Assembly: GCA_014802435.1 (NCBI GenBank)
Contig: JAAVCG010000005.1
Coordinates: 1 to 64,000 of the forward strand
DNA length: 64,000 nt
Direction of reading: 5' to 3'
Origin: Bacteroides sp.
GTDB lineage: Bacteria; Bacteroidota; Bacteroidia; Bacteroidales; Muribaculaceae
Shown here: piece after piece, positions 49,646 to 58,218 of the stretch
Numbering within the stretch: the first letter of the stretch is position 1
How the letters are laid out: every line of letters starts with the position of its first letter
Made by a program: the position numbers and the translations under genes
The notes under the pieces: model-generated
What the model was told of the DNA's origin: nothing
Seen by the model: only the letters and a program-made list of their open reading frames with translations
Database searches by the model: none

Positions 49646-52614
49646 TATTTTCGCTTGGGGGTGATTGTCAGGTTGTATGTCAGTGATAGGAGGACGTAGG
49701 AAGGCTGGGTGTTGTAGCGGGTCATACTTATGGATTGAGTGTCGATTGAGCGCGAGAAGGTGGGAATTTGTTGGAGGATGTCGTAGCCGTGGATTTTGAT
49801 CAGCCAATTGCGGGCAAACTTCTTGCTGAGCGAGAGGTTCCATACCCAGTATGGACGGTCAATGTCGGAGTTACCGTAGCCGTAGCGGGTGTTTAGCGTC
49901 AGGGAGGTTTCGAGTCCGATGCCCCAGGGGAGTATGCCTTGGGCTTCGAGTGAGTAGTCAATGTCAGAGTAGCGGGCATTGGCAAATGAGTATTTTTCAG
50001 AGATTTGTCGGTTGAAGCGCATATCAACGTTTGCGCGGATATTGAAGTCGCGGATTGAGAATGACAGCGTGAATCTGTCGCCGAAAGTCCGGTAGTCGGA
50101 GCCTATCGTACCGGGATTGTCTATTTCTGATGAATAATCTACATTATGGCGGAGGCTATGGGAGAACTGGTTTTGAATGAAGAATCGGTTGCGAGGTCCG
50201 AAAGATTGACTGTAACCGAGCGACTGGGAAGTTGACCGGTTGCCGTTAACGTTCATCGGGGTTGAGATAATAGCTCCGGTTTCGGGGTTTAGGAATCGGG
50301 CTCTGGAAACGGCGTCATCAACTTTGCGGTAGTCGATGGACGCACTGATGGAGTGATGTCTTTTGCCGAACGACTTACGGTAGCTTAGCGAGTGGACCCA
50401 TGAACGGGTGTCTTTCAGATTCGGATTTCCCCTATAAATGTTCATCGGGTCAGTGGTATCTTCCTGATCATTGAGCCAGCGCATCTGAGGTAGAGTAAGG
50501 TATGTTGAGAACGAATAACTTAACCCTAAAATGTCAACTTTGGCCGAAGGAATCCACATTTCGGTATATTTCCGTAGGTTGATATGGCTGTGAACTCTGT
50601 TTTCTTGATATTGCCGGTAGTTCAGTTCATATTTGGAGTCAAGAATTATGCTCAGGTTCCAAAATCGGAGTCCAAGGTTTGCGCCGAATTTGTTGATATT
50701 TTCGGTTGAGCGGGAGTCATAACTGTTTATTTCGTCAAGAAGCATAGCCGACGAGCGGGTCAGCAGAGCCGGTTCCAGTTTGGCCTGATTGTCATAATAG
50801 CGGTTGAGGTCTCCCCGGTTGTCGTGGATAGAAAATAAATAGTCGATGGCGCCCTCAATGCTGAACTTTTTGTAAGTATATTTCGCCGAGCCGACGCTGA
50901 GGGTCAGATTCCCGGAGTTGTAGGTTCGCCGCTGTTCTGCCTTGGATATTTGGTTTAAATTATTGACAGCATCGTCAGGATAGATAATCTGTTGGGCGGA
51001 ATTATAGTCCAGGCGGGATGTCCGGAAGTTATAATTGCCATCAAATTTCATTCGGGCAATCGCGGGAATCAAGTAGGGGGCGAGCGCGTAACTGAGGTGG
51101 CCATTGCCTTCATAACTCCTTGACCGTTCATCGTTCTTCAAGGTCTGACGATATTTTATCGCCTCGGTCAGAGGGTCGGCCGACTCGCGATTTTCGAGGT
51201 CCGATTGGCGCGAATTGCTGCTTTCGTCTCTCTTTTCCCGTTCGGTATTCAGGTCAATGGAGGTCTTAAAAAGTCCGAAGCGGAAATGACGCGATAAAAT
51301 ATTATCCCAGCGCAGATCCATTGCGCGTGTCTTTCGGGCGTTTTCGTATGTGCCCAGACGAGAGCCTTCCGTAAAGAGTTCGGTTGTCTCACTTTGTGAT
51401 TCATAAAATCTTTTCCGGCCGCTGACGGTTAGATTCGAATTGAAGCCTTCTCTTTGCTGGTCTTTCCAATAGGTTTTAAATGTAGCACCCGCTTTGGCGG
51501 ACGTGACGAGCCCGGTATGAATGTCGGAAGCTGACCAACGGCCAGAGCCGTCGACCGACGCATCACTATTGACGTTGTTTCCCTGCAGATAAAGCCCATA
51601 CTCGACTCGGGAGTCATAGACCAAGGCGAAGATTCGGCCTAACCATTTCAACGACGGGTCATTGCTGACGTTCACTCCCCCACCAAGAGTATAGTTCGTA
51701 ATCAGCCCTCGGGAAAACTCCTTTTTCAGGTTAACATCAAGTACCAGCGGGTCATTTTCCTTGTCCCGCTCCTCGACTTTGCGGCTGTAGGCAATCTCGT
51801 CGGGCGCTTTTTTGTAGACCTTTATGTCTTTGACGGTATAGTGTGGTAGATTTTCAAGGGCGACTATTGGGTCTCCATTAAAAAACTTCTTACCGTTGAC
51901 AAGAAGTTCGCTGACCGGTTCACCATTGATGGTAATCTGACCACGGCGCGACAGAGAAGCCCCGGGCAAAGCCCTGATCAGGGCGTCAAGCATCGAGCCG
52001 TCGGGCAGATTGAACGCGTCGGCATTGTATACCAGCGTATCGCCGTTATGATACATCTTGATTTTCGTCGCCGTAACGGTCAGTTCCTTCAGCCTCAACG
52101 ATTTATCCTCGGGATAGATTCCATATTTTCCCGCATATAAGTAGGCGATATTGTCATAGACCTTTGCCTCATTCGTTTTCAGACGCATTGTGCGCCCCTC
52201 AAATCCCGGTTTTGTCAGACTGACAATCAGGACACTGTCATAAGGCACCGTAACTGAATATCTCACCGTATTGTTCATCGGGTCACTTAAATCAGGCAGG
52301 TCCATCCGGTCCCCCCTTTCCTTGGCGCGCTTTGCCTCGTCCATCATCTCCGTCTTGCGGTCAATCCAGCCGATGGAATCCACGGAGAATCCACCCGAAA
52401 GGCCGCTGACCGCCACCTTTACCCCGCTCAGAGGCAACTTATTCGACGAATTATAAATTTTCATCGAAAACTGAATCGAATCCGGTGTTTGCGCCTTATC
52501 CTGTGCCTTAGAGACAAGGAGAGTGCAAAAGATTATTAAGAAGGAAACATATAGTCGTATATGACCATATGTCCTATATTTAGCAAATTGTCGACTATAT
52601 GTTTCCATTGGCAT
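49645..52614 (-). CDS. TonB-type outer-membrane beta-barrel protein 1 (CarboxypepD_reg plus plug plus barrel)
   Basis: ELTVTATKIKMYHNGDTLVYNADAF plug-like region, C-terminal barrel SYVLLSLTYNLTITPKRK. Confidence 0.82.
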   Translation of the reverse strand: MPMETYSRQFAKYRTYGHIRLYVSFLIIFCTLLVSKAQDKAQTPDSIQFSMKIYNSSNKLPLSGVKVAVSGLSGGFSVDSIGWIDRKTEMMDEAKRAKERGDRMDLPDLSDPMNNTVRYSVTVPYDSVLIVSLTKPGFEGRTMRLKTNEAKVYDNIAYLYAGKYGIYPEDKSLRLKELTVTATKIKMYHNGDTLVYNADAFNLPDGSMLDALIRALPGASLSRRGQITINGEPVSELLVNGKKFFNGDPIVALENLPHYTVKDIKVYKKAPDEIAYSRKVEERDKENDPLVLDVNLKKEFSRGLITNYTLGGGVNVSNDPSLKWLGRIFALVYDSRVEYGLYLQGNNVNSDASVDGSGRWSASDIHTGLVTSAKAGATFKTYWKDQQREGFNSNLTVSGRKRFYESQSETTELFTEGSRLGTYENARKTRAMDLRWDNILSRHFRFGLFKTSIDLNTEREKRDESSNSRQSDLENRESADPLTEAIKYRQTLKNDERSRSYEGNGHLSYALAPYLIPAIARMKFDGNYNFRTSRLDYNSAQQIIYPDDAVNNLNQISKAEQRRTYNSGNLTLSVGSAKYTYKKFSIEGAIDYLFSIHDNRGDLNRYYDNQAKLEPALLTRSSAMLLDEINSYDSRSTENINKFGANLGLRFWNLSIILDSKYELNYRQYQENRVHSHINLRKYTEMWIPSAKVDILGLSYSFSTYLTLPQMRWLNDQEDTTDPMNIYRGNPNLKDTRSWVHSLSYRKSFGKRHHSISASIDYRKVDDAVSRARFLNPETGAIISTPMNVNGNRSTSQSLGYSQSFGPRNRFFIQNQFSHSLRHNVDYSSEIDNPGTIGSDYRTFGDRFTLSFSIRDFNIRANVDMRFNRQISEKYSFANARYSDIDYSLEAQGILPWGIGLETSLTLNTRYGYGNSDIDRPYWVWNLSLSKKFARNWLIKIHGYDILQQIPTFSRSIDTQSISMTRYNTQPSYVLLSLTYNLTITPKRK
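52543..52606. repeat. 15-bp perfect inverted repeat at the OMP1 gene start
   Basis: GGAAACATATAGTCG (52543-52557) / CGACTATATGTTTCC (52592-52606), 34-nt spacer. Confidence 0.9.
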
Positions 52615-52624
52615 CTAAGTTGCG

Positions 52625-52903
52625 TTAGTAGCCTTTACCGTTAAATTCGATCGAGAATGAACCGGAGTATGATTCACACTTCTTTGTGATGTTTTCGTTG
52701 CATCGACTTGCGCATGCAGTTTCACAACCAGCTGCATCTTTTGCGTCGGAAATAGTTAACGAACGTGTGTCAGGGTCTCCTAAAAGATTATAGGAGCACT
52801 TGCAGACAGGATTGGTTAAATCGCCTGCCAGGATGCCTTTGAGTTCCTCCGGGGTCAGAGGGGTGCCGATGAGTTCGGCAGCAGGAATGATGAGTTTGCT
52901 CAA
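52625..52903 (-). CDS. GG/AG-leader precursor peptide 1, six-Cys core (TTG start)
   Basis: MSKLIIPAAELIGTPLTPEELKGILAG leader; core with C-x-C ... C-x3-C-x3-C-x7-C. Confidence 0.8.
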   Translation of the reverse strand: MSKLIIPAAELIGTPLTPEELKGILAGDLTNPVCKCSYNLLGDPDTRSLTISDAKDAAGCETACASRCNENITKKCESYSGSFSIEFNGKGY

Positions 52904-52940
52904 GATTCTTTTAGGTTTAAATGGTTAATAATTGAGTTTA

Positions 52941-54809
52941 TTAGTGAGGCTTTTGGGCCTCGATTGTTATTGATTCTTTTAGGTATTGTTCTTTGGGGAG
53001 GTAGGGATTGTGTTTGTTGACGTTTTGCAGTTCCTGATGGGTGCTTTCGTTCGGAGAAGTGAGGTTTATATGGTCAAAACCTGATTCGGAGAGGAGAGTG
53101 CAGATTTCTGAGACAAGATGGAGGTAGGCCTTGCTGAGTCGGGCGATGAAAGCATTGATTTGTTTTGAATCAGGCATTTCGCGCAGAGCATCGGCGCGAT
53201 AGAAGGTCAGGCGCAGTGTGCCTCCGGGTGAAAGGATACGGAAACATTCGCTTAAAACTTTCTTGAGCCTTTCAGGTCCGAAATTTTCAATGAGATGCTC
53301 GGCAAAAATGAAGTCAAAGGAACTGTCCGGGGCCGGAATCGGTTGGGTCACATCAAGAAACGTCACTCCAAAGTCCGGTTCAACGTCAGTGTTGAGCCAT
53401 CCGGGCAACTGATTCATCCCGCAGCCCAATTGTAGCGCCTTTGGACCGTCGCCGGCAAGATATTCGGCAATGCTCACCGGGTTGGGTTGCTCCGCCGCAG
53501 TCTTGAACGCCATAGGATAATGGCGCAATTTGACGCGGGCATTGTCGAAGTGGCGGCGAATCATGGAGTCATGGTTGTTTGACTCAGTGATGTCCGAATA
53601 GCCGAAGTCGGTTTGCTCGGAGATGAATGGAACGGTAACCATCTTGGCGGTCAGAAGGGCGGATAGTTTCTCATCGGCCACGTCGCGCAGGCTGAACGGA
53701 GCGCTGAGTATCAGGTCGTAAGCGTTGCGGTAAATGACGATGAACTGTGTACACCAAAATCGGTCAATCCACGCCACACCGCCCGGTAGGGGGACGAGGT
53801 TAGAGAAGTCACCGATGCCGCCCGAAAGCATCTGCGCACCCATTGCTCCGGCGAGCATTATCTGATGCAGAAGGCGCTCGCGATTGTATGCTTCCGTAAA
53901 GAAGTGGTCGTCCTCACATATCAGCACGAAGTCTTCATCGCTCTCCTTGGCTTCGGTGATTATTCGACAGATACTTTGCCAAAGGCCGATAGCGCCGATT
54001 TCGTGGCGCGACGCCTCGACGATATGCAGGTCAAATTCCGGACGGCCCTCAAACTCCTTGCGGATATGCTCCAGGCGGTCTGTTCGCTCCGGAAGGTTGA
54101 TGACGTAAGTGGGGATGAACGCGCGGCTTACGTCGGCCGACATAATGGCGCGCAGGGTATCGGGCGATATGGCTGAGTAGTGATTACGGACCTTATGCAG
54201 CTGAGCAAGAAGGCTTTCATTCTTCTGGAAAAAGCGAGTTACGCGCCCTTCCTCCTCGTTGATACTGGTAGCGTCGGAATAGCCAAACTCGCGCTGAATA
54301 CTGATATAAGGCGCCATAACATATTTTCGTTTGGCCAAATAGGAGAGTTGAATATCAACGGCATAACCCTCAGTGGTCTTTGCGGCAAGAATCTTAGGGT
54401 AGCAGCGGCGGAAAATCACCGTAAACTGCATCCCGTTAAACCAGTTGACCCAAAAAAGTCCCGGCGCAACCTCAACGGGATTGCGACAAACGGACATTCC
54501 ACCCGACAGCAGGTCGGCGTCAAGACTCTGCGCAAGCCGGATATAGTGCAACAATGTATCCCGGCTATAAGCTTCGGTAAAGGCATGGTCATCCTCGCAG
54601 AAGATGAAAAACTCACTTCCCCGGCGCTCCTCTTCCTCGACTATGCCGTAGAAAGTCTGCCACAGCCCATAGGGACCGTTGCGATGCTCGATTGCCGGAA
54701 CGATATGCAACTCAAACTCATCGCGCCCCTCAAACTCGCCGATAATCGACTCCCTGCGCTCAGTCCGAGCCGCAAGATTCACAGCATATACTTGTAGTTT
54801 TTCTGTCAT
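52941..54809 (-). CDS. Tandem GT25-like glycosyltransferase domains fused to a SAM methyltransferase
   Basis: Two copies of ...EDDHxFTEAYxRxxLLHxIxxAxxxxAxxLSGG; C-terminal ALQLGCGMNQLPGWLNTDVEP...FAEHLIENF. Confidence 0.82.
   Translation of the reverse strand: MTEKLQVYAVNLAARTERRESIIGEFEGRDEFELHIVPAIEHRNGPYGLWQTFYGIVEEEERRGSEFFIFCEDDHAFTEAYSRDTLLHYIRLAQSLDADLLSGGMSVCRNPVEVAPGLFWVNWFNGMQFTVIFRRCYPKILAAKTTEGYAVDIQLSYLAKRKYVMAPYISIQREFGYSDATSINEEEGRVTRFFQKNESLLAQLHKVRNHYSAISPDTLRAIMSADVSRAFIPTYVINLPERTDRLEHIRKEFEGRPEFDLHIVEASRHEIGAIGLWQSICRIITEAKESDEDFVLICEDDHFFTEAYNRERLLHQIMLAGAMGAQMLSGGIGDFSNLVPLPGGVAWIDRFWCTQFIVIYRNAYDLILSAPFSLRDVADEKLSALLTAKMVTVPFISEQTDFGYSDITESNNHDSMIRRHFDNARVKLRHYPMAFKTAAEQPNPVSIAEYLAGDGPKALQLGCGMNQLPGWLNTDVEPDFGVTFLDVTQPIPAPDSSFDFIFAEHLIENFGPERLKKVLSECFRILSPGGTLRLTFYRADALREMPDSKQINAFIARLSKAYLHLVSEICTLLSESGFDHINLTSPNESTHQELQNVNKHNPYLPKEQYLKESITIEAQKPH
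52946..52961 (-). promoter_or_regulatory. Conserved stem-loop before precursor 1 (GAGGC-N6-GCCTC)
   Basis: Same element at 58195-58210 and 62899-62913. Confidence 0.5.
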
Positions 54810-54814
54810 TTCGG

Positions 54815-57673
54815 TTATTTCTTTTTCGGTTTGATGTCGAGGCGATAGGTGAGGGAGAGCAGGGCGTAAGATGATACTGTGTTGTAGCGGATCTCGGTGC
54901 GTCCTTGGGCGTTGACGGAGCGTTGGGTGTTGGGGAGTTGGTGGAGGATATCAAACCCTATGGCCTTGACAACCCATTGGTTACTCTTTCCGAAGGCTTT
55001 TGAGAGAGTGAGATTCCATACCCAGTCAGTGGTGTTCATCGCTTTTTCGGCATATCCGCGGCGGCAGTAGGCCATAAGTTCGGTGTCAAGGTCGATTCCC
55101 CAGACAAGGGGCGACGTGGCTGAGACGCCATAGTTGACGTCAAGGTAACTGAACGGGGCAAAAACGTCGCTGAGGCTGACAAGCCTGTTCCATTTCAGGT
55201 CAACAATGCCATTGACGCTGAACGCATTATGTCGCCATGTGAGCTTGAATTTTTCGCTTATTCTGTAGTTGTTGACTTTCAGAAGATCCAGCCCGGAATT
55301 GTTGTCGGACGAGTAATCAACACTGCGCATAAGGGTTGGTATAATAGAGTTGCTGAAATAGAAGCTCTCTCTACGGTCAAGTGCCCGCTGATATGAAATG
55401 TTACCATAGACATTGAAGTTGCCGTTGATGTTGCGAGGTTGCAGTGTTGTCAGACCCGATTGGCGGTCGTAGGTTTGTGCCAATGCAATCAAATTGTTTG
55501 CTTGTTCGTATCCGGCACTGATTGACCAGCGTTGCATATGAGGCAGACCTTCTTGACTGATTTCGGCTTTTAGATTGTGAACGGAAGCTTTCGTCAACTG
55601 GGGATTTCCCAGACGAATCAATAGCGGATTACTCGTGTCTGAAACTTGAAGCATTTCCATCATTTCAGGGAGAATCTGCCTCAAGGACCAAGATATTCTC
55701 CATCCGATTTTGGATTTATTTACGGAGTAAAGCGCGATAATTGGCTGGAAGGTGATATCATTCTTATTCAGACGAAGGAGTTCGTTATAGCGGTAATCGT
55801 TAATTGTGCGGTTATGGAATTCCAAAGGGAGGTCCATCTGGAGCTGAGCCTTGAATATCCGTAATATGAAGGAAGCTGATAGAGAGTTCTTTTTGTTAAG
55901 GCGTGTAGTACTGTAGCTATTTATTTCGTCTAAGACCCATGTATTGGCTGCTGAGGGAACTATCTGTTCTTGGAAGACGCCAGACTCAACTTCGCGACGC
56001 TTGAGCGCACGCGATCCGCTTAAATGTTCCTGCTCGTAGCTGTATGTCAGGTGGCCGTCCATATAACCGTTGATTGGTTTATCCGAACCGAAGCTATGCC
56101 TGAAAGAAAGGGGACTGAAGCTCGCTCCATAGTGATAGCTGTGGCTTGGTTGATGGCCTTGTTGCTGCTCGTCGAGATTATAAGTGGCGTTGAGAGGATA
56201 GTGGAGGTAGTCCCAATTGTTAGCGTTTTCGTTGGCAGAGTTATATTTGCCGAATACGTTGAACAGGACATATCGGTTCGCAAACTTTAAAGGGCTACGA
56301 ACTGCAAAATCGGTCGATAAAGATACGCCCCAACGCTCTTCTTTTTGGTTGTTGAAGACCTTGCGGCTATAGAGTAAAGGAGTACCATCTGTAATACCTT
56401 CTTTGCCGTCTGTTTTTTCAATATTTTCTGAGTATTTGCAGCTGTTATGATGATAGAATGCTGCGGGCTTAACATTTAGCCAACCCCAGTCCCATTTTTT
56501 GTTCATGTTGCCGTTCCATTTCAGTTCGGTTGAATTGTTGTGGGAGTTGCTCGCCGAGCGGCTGAACGTATTTCCCCCCTCGAGGTATGTCTCGGTAAAT
56601 GTCTGCCTCCCTAATTTAACGTTACGTCTCTCGGCTTGTAGAGTCGTGTTGAAACTAAGCCGTTTCGATTTGTTTTCATTGCTATAATCAACTCCGGCAG
56701 ATTTGACGGTTATTTCGCCGCTTCCAGGGTCGGTTTTTATCCAGGTTCCACTGCTTGATGCTTCGCGCGTATCGTTCAGATTATTAGCGTTGGCATATAC
56801 TGATATGCTCTGAACCGGAGTGTAATACATAGCGAATACTCGCCCTAACCACTTCAAGTCAGCGCGATCATAGAGCGTTGATCCCAGACCTAATTCATAG
56901 TTGGAAATCAATCCCTTAGCATATTCTCGCTTAAGTTTAACGTCCATAACCAATGGGTCCTCCTTTGTCTTCGCCATTCCATTGAGTCCCTTCATTTCGT
57001 CCTCTTTACGATAAACCTGAATCTTATTTACCGTATAGGCGGGCAGATTGCTCAGAGCAACGCGCGGATCTCCCTTGAAGAAGTCTCGGCCGTTGACCAT
57101 TAGCGACGATACAAACTCGCCGTTAATCGTTATGCGCCCGTTTTCGTGCAACTCTGCGCCGGGGAGCGCCTTTATGAGATTATCGAGCATCGAACCCTCC
57201 GAGAGCTGAAAAGCCGCTGCATTATACTCGATAGTATCCCCCTTCATGACCATCTTGACCCGTGTAGCCGTCGCCGTGACCTCATTCAGCAATTTGGCGT
57301 TCATTTTCGGGAACATCTCTACGTCAGGAAGCCACAAAAGAGCTCCGGGTTTTAAAGCTAATTTAGTCGGCTTAAACTCAATAACCTTATTGTCATAACC
57401 ACTTACAATAAAAGTCAATGAGTAATATTTCATCATAGGGACCTGAACAACAAATCTCCCGTTATCACCTTCTACATTGATCTTAACCGAATCTGCAATT
57501 AGTTTATTTCCTGTCGTTCGGATTTCGAAAATATGATTACCTAATATCGGTTCTCCATTAAAACCATCAATTACACTTCCGGCAAAATATACAGAGTCAA
57601 TCTTCTCTGAGTGAGTAGCAAAACAAAAGATTGAGTTCGTCAATAATAATATTATAACTAAAAATACTCTCAT
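54815..57673 (-). CDS. TonB-type outer-membrane beta-barrel protein 2
   Basis: Paralog of 49645-52614 and 59915-62857; EVTATATRVKMVMKGDTIEYNAAAFQL; C-term SYALLSLTYRLDIKPKKK. Confidence 0.82.
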   Translation of the reverse strand: MRVFLVIILLLTNSIFCFATHSEKIDSVYFAGSVIDGFNGEPILGNHIFEIRTTGNKLIADSVKINVEGDNGRFVVQVPMMKYYSLTFIVSGYDNKVIEFKPTKLALKPGALLWLPDVEMFPKMNAKLLNEVTATATRVKMVMKGDTIEYNAAAFQLSEGSMLDNLIKALPGAELHENGRITINGEFVSSLMVNGRDFFKGDPRVALSNLPAYTVNKIQVYRKEDEMKGLNGMAKTKEDPLVMDVKLKREYAKGLISNYELGLGSTLYDRADLKWLGRVFAMYYTPVQSISVYANANNLNDTREASSSGTWIKTDPGSGEITVKSAGVDYSNENKSKRLSFNTTLQAERRNVKLGRQTFTETYLEGGNTFSRSASNSHNNSTELKWNGNMNKKWDWGWLNVKPAAFYHHNSCKYSENIEKTDGKEGITDGTPLLYSRKVFNNQKEERWGVSLSTDFAVRSPLKFANRYVLFNVFGKYNSANENANNWDYLHYPLNATYNLDEQQQGHQPSHSYHYGASFSPLSFRHSFGSDKPINGYMDGHLTYSYEQEHLSGSRALKRREVESGVFQEQIVPSAANTWVLDEINSYSTTRLNKKNSLSASFILRIFKAQLQMDLPLEFHNRTINDYRYNELLRLNKNDITFQPIIALYSVNKSKIGWRISWSLRQILPEMMEMLQVSDTSNPLLIRLGNPQLTKASVHNLKAEISQEGLPHMQRWSISAGYEQANNLIALAQTYDRQSGLTTLQPRNINGNFNVYGNISYQRALDRRESFYFSNSIIPTLMRSVDYSSDNNSGLDLLKVNNYRISEKFKLTWRHNAFSVNGIVDLKWNRLVSLSDVFAPFSYLDVNYGVSATSPLVWGIDLDTELMAYCRRGYAEKAMNTTDWVWNLTLSKAFGKSNQWVVKAIGFDILHQLPNTQRSVNAQGRTEIRYNTVSSYALLSLTYRLDIKPKKK

Positions 57674-57787
57674 AGGAAGTTTTCAACACTTAATTTATAT
57701 AAGATTAGAGTTTGATATTCGCAAGATTTGCTTGACAACAAGGGGATTAGAGGGTTCTATAAGAATTGATGAGCAGGGTCGAAGATT

Positions 57788-57820
57788 TAGATAAACTGAT
57801 TTTCAAAACCTGTTTATCTA
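57788..57820. repeat. Inverted repeat TAGATAAAC-N15-GTTTATCTA between precursor 2 and OMP2
   Basis: 9-bp perfect arms. Confidence 0.65.
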
Positions 57821-57830
57821 TGTCAGAAAC

Positions 57831-57876
57831 TAAAAGGAGGGGCCCTCAATATTAGAATTATAATTTGAGGAGCCCC
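57831..57876 (-). terminator. Rho-independent-type terminator after precursor 2
   Basis: Minus strand GGGGCTCCTCAA-loop-TTGAGGGCCCC followed by TCCTTTTA. Confidence 0.7.
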
Positions 57877-57898
57877 ACCCCAAATGGGAACATGTGTG

Positions 57899-58153
57899 TT
57901 AACTATCTATTGCTGAGAATGAGATAGAGTAATCGTAGCAGTTCTCCGTTTTAGAACAGAGATCTTTGCATTCTGACCGGCATTCTTTTTCGGTTGTAAT
58001 GCCATTAAGTTCCTTGCCAACTCCGGTAGCTCCTAACACTTTCAGGTGACAAGAGCATGAGTAAGTGGTTGCTCCGGCAATGATGCCTTTGAGTTCCTCC
58101 GGTGTCAGAGGGGTGCCGATGAGTTCGGCAGCAGGAATGATGAGTTTGCTCAT
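57899..58153 (-). CDS. GG/AG-leader precursor peptide 2, six-Cys core
   Basis: MSKLIIPAAELIGTPLTPEELKGIIAG leader; CSC...CRSECKDLCSKTENC core. Confidence 0.82.
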   Translation of the reverse strand: MSKLIIPAAELIGTPLTPEELKGIIAGATTYSCSCHLKVLGATGVGKELNGITTEKECRSECKDLCSKTENCYDYSISFSAIDS

Positions 58154-58194
58154 GATTCTTTGGTTTTTAAATGGTTAAAATTTAGTTGATTAGT

Positions 58195-58210
58195 GAGGAT
58201 TTCGGGCCTC
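58195..58210 (-). promoter_or_regulatory. Conserved stem-loop before precursor 2 (GAGG-N8-CCTC)
   Basis: Homologous position to 52946-52961 and 62899-62913. Confidence 0.5.
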
Positions 58211-58218
58211 GTTTTTGG

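Noticed and set aside
49646-49843. N-terminal extension of the C39 exporter ORF
   Set aside because: It overlaps the OMP1 3' coding region; the C39 domain starts at MRKFPHYHQL, at the TAATG junction at 49645.
52625-58153. Assigning the peptides to the bacteroidetocin family
   Set aside because: Both use GG-type leaders and C39 exporters, but these cores are longer with six cysteines and the locus carries VKOR and GT25 enzymes; I could not support the assignment from sequence alone.
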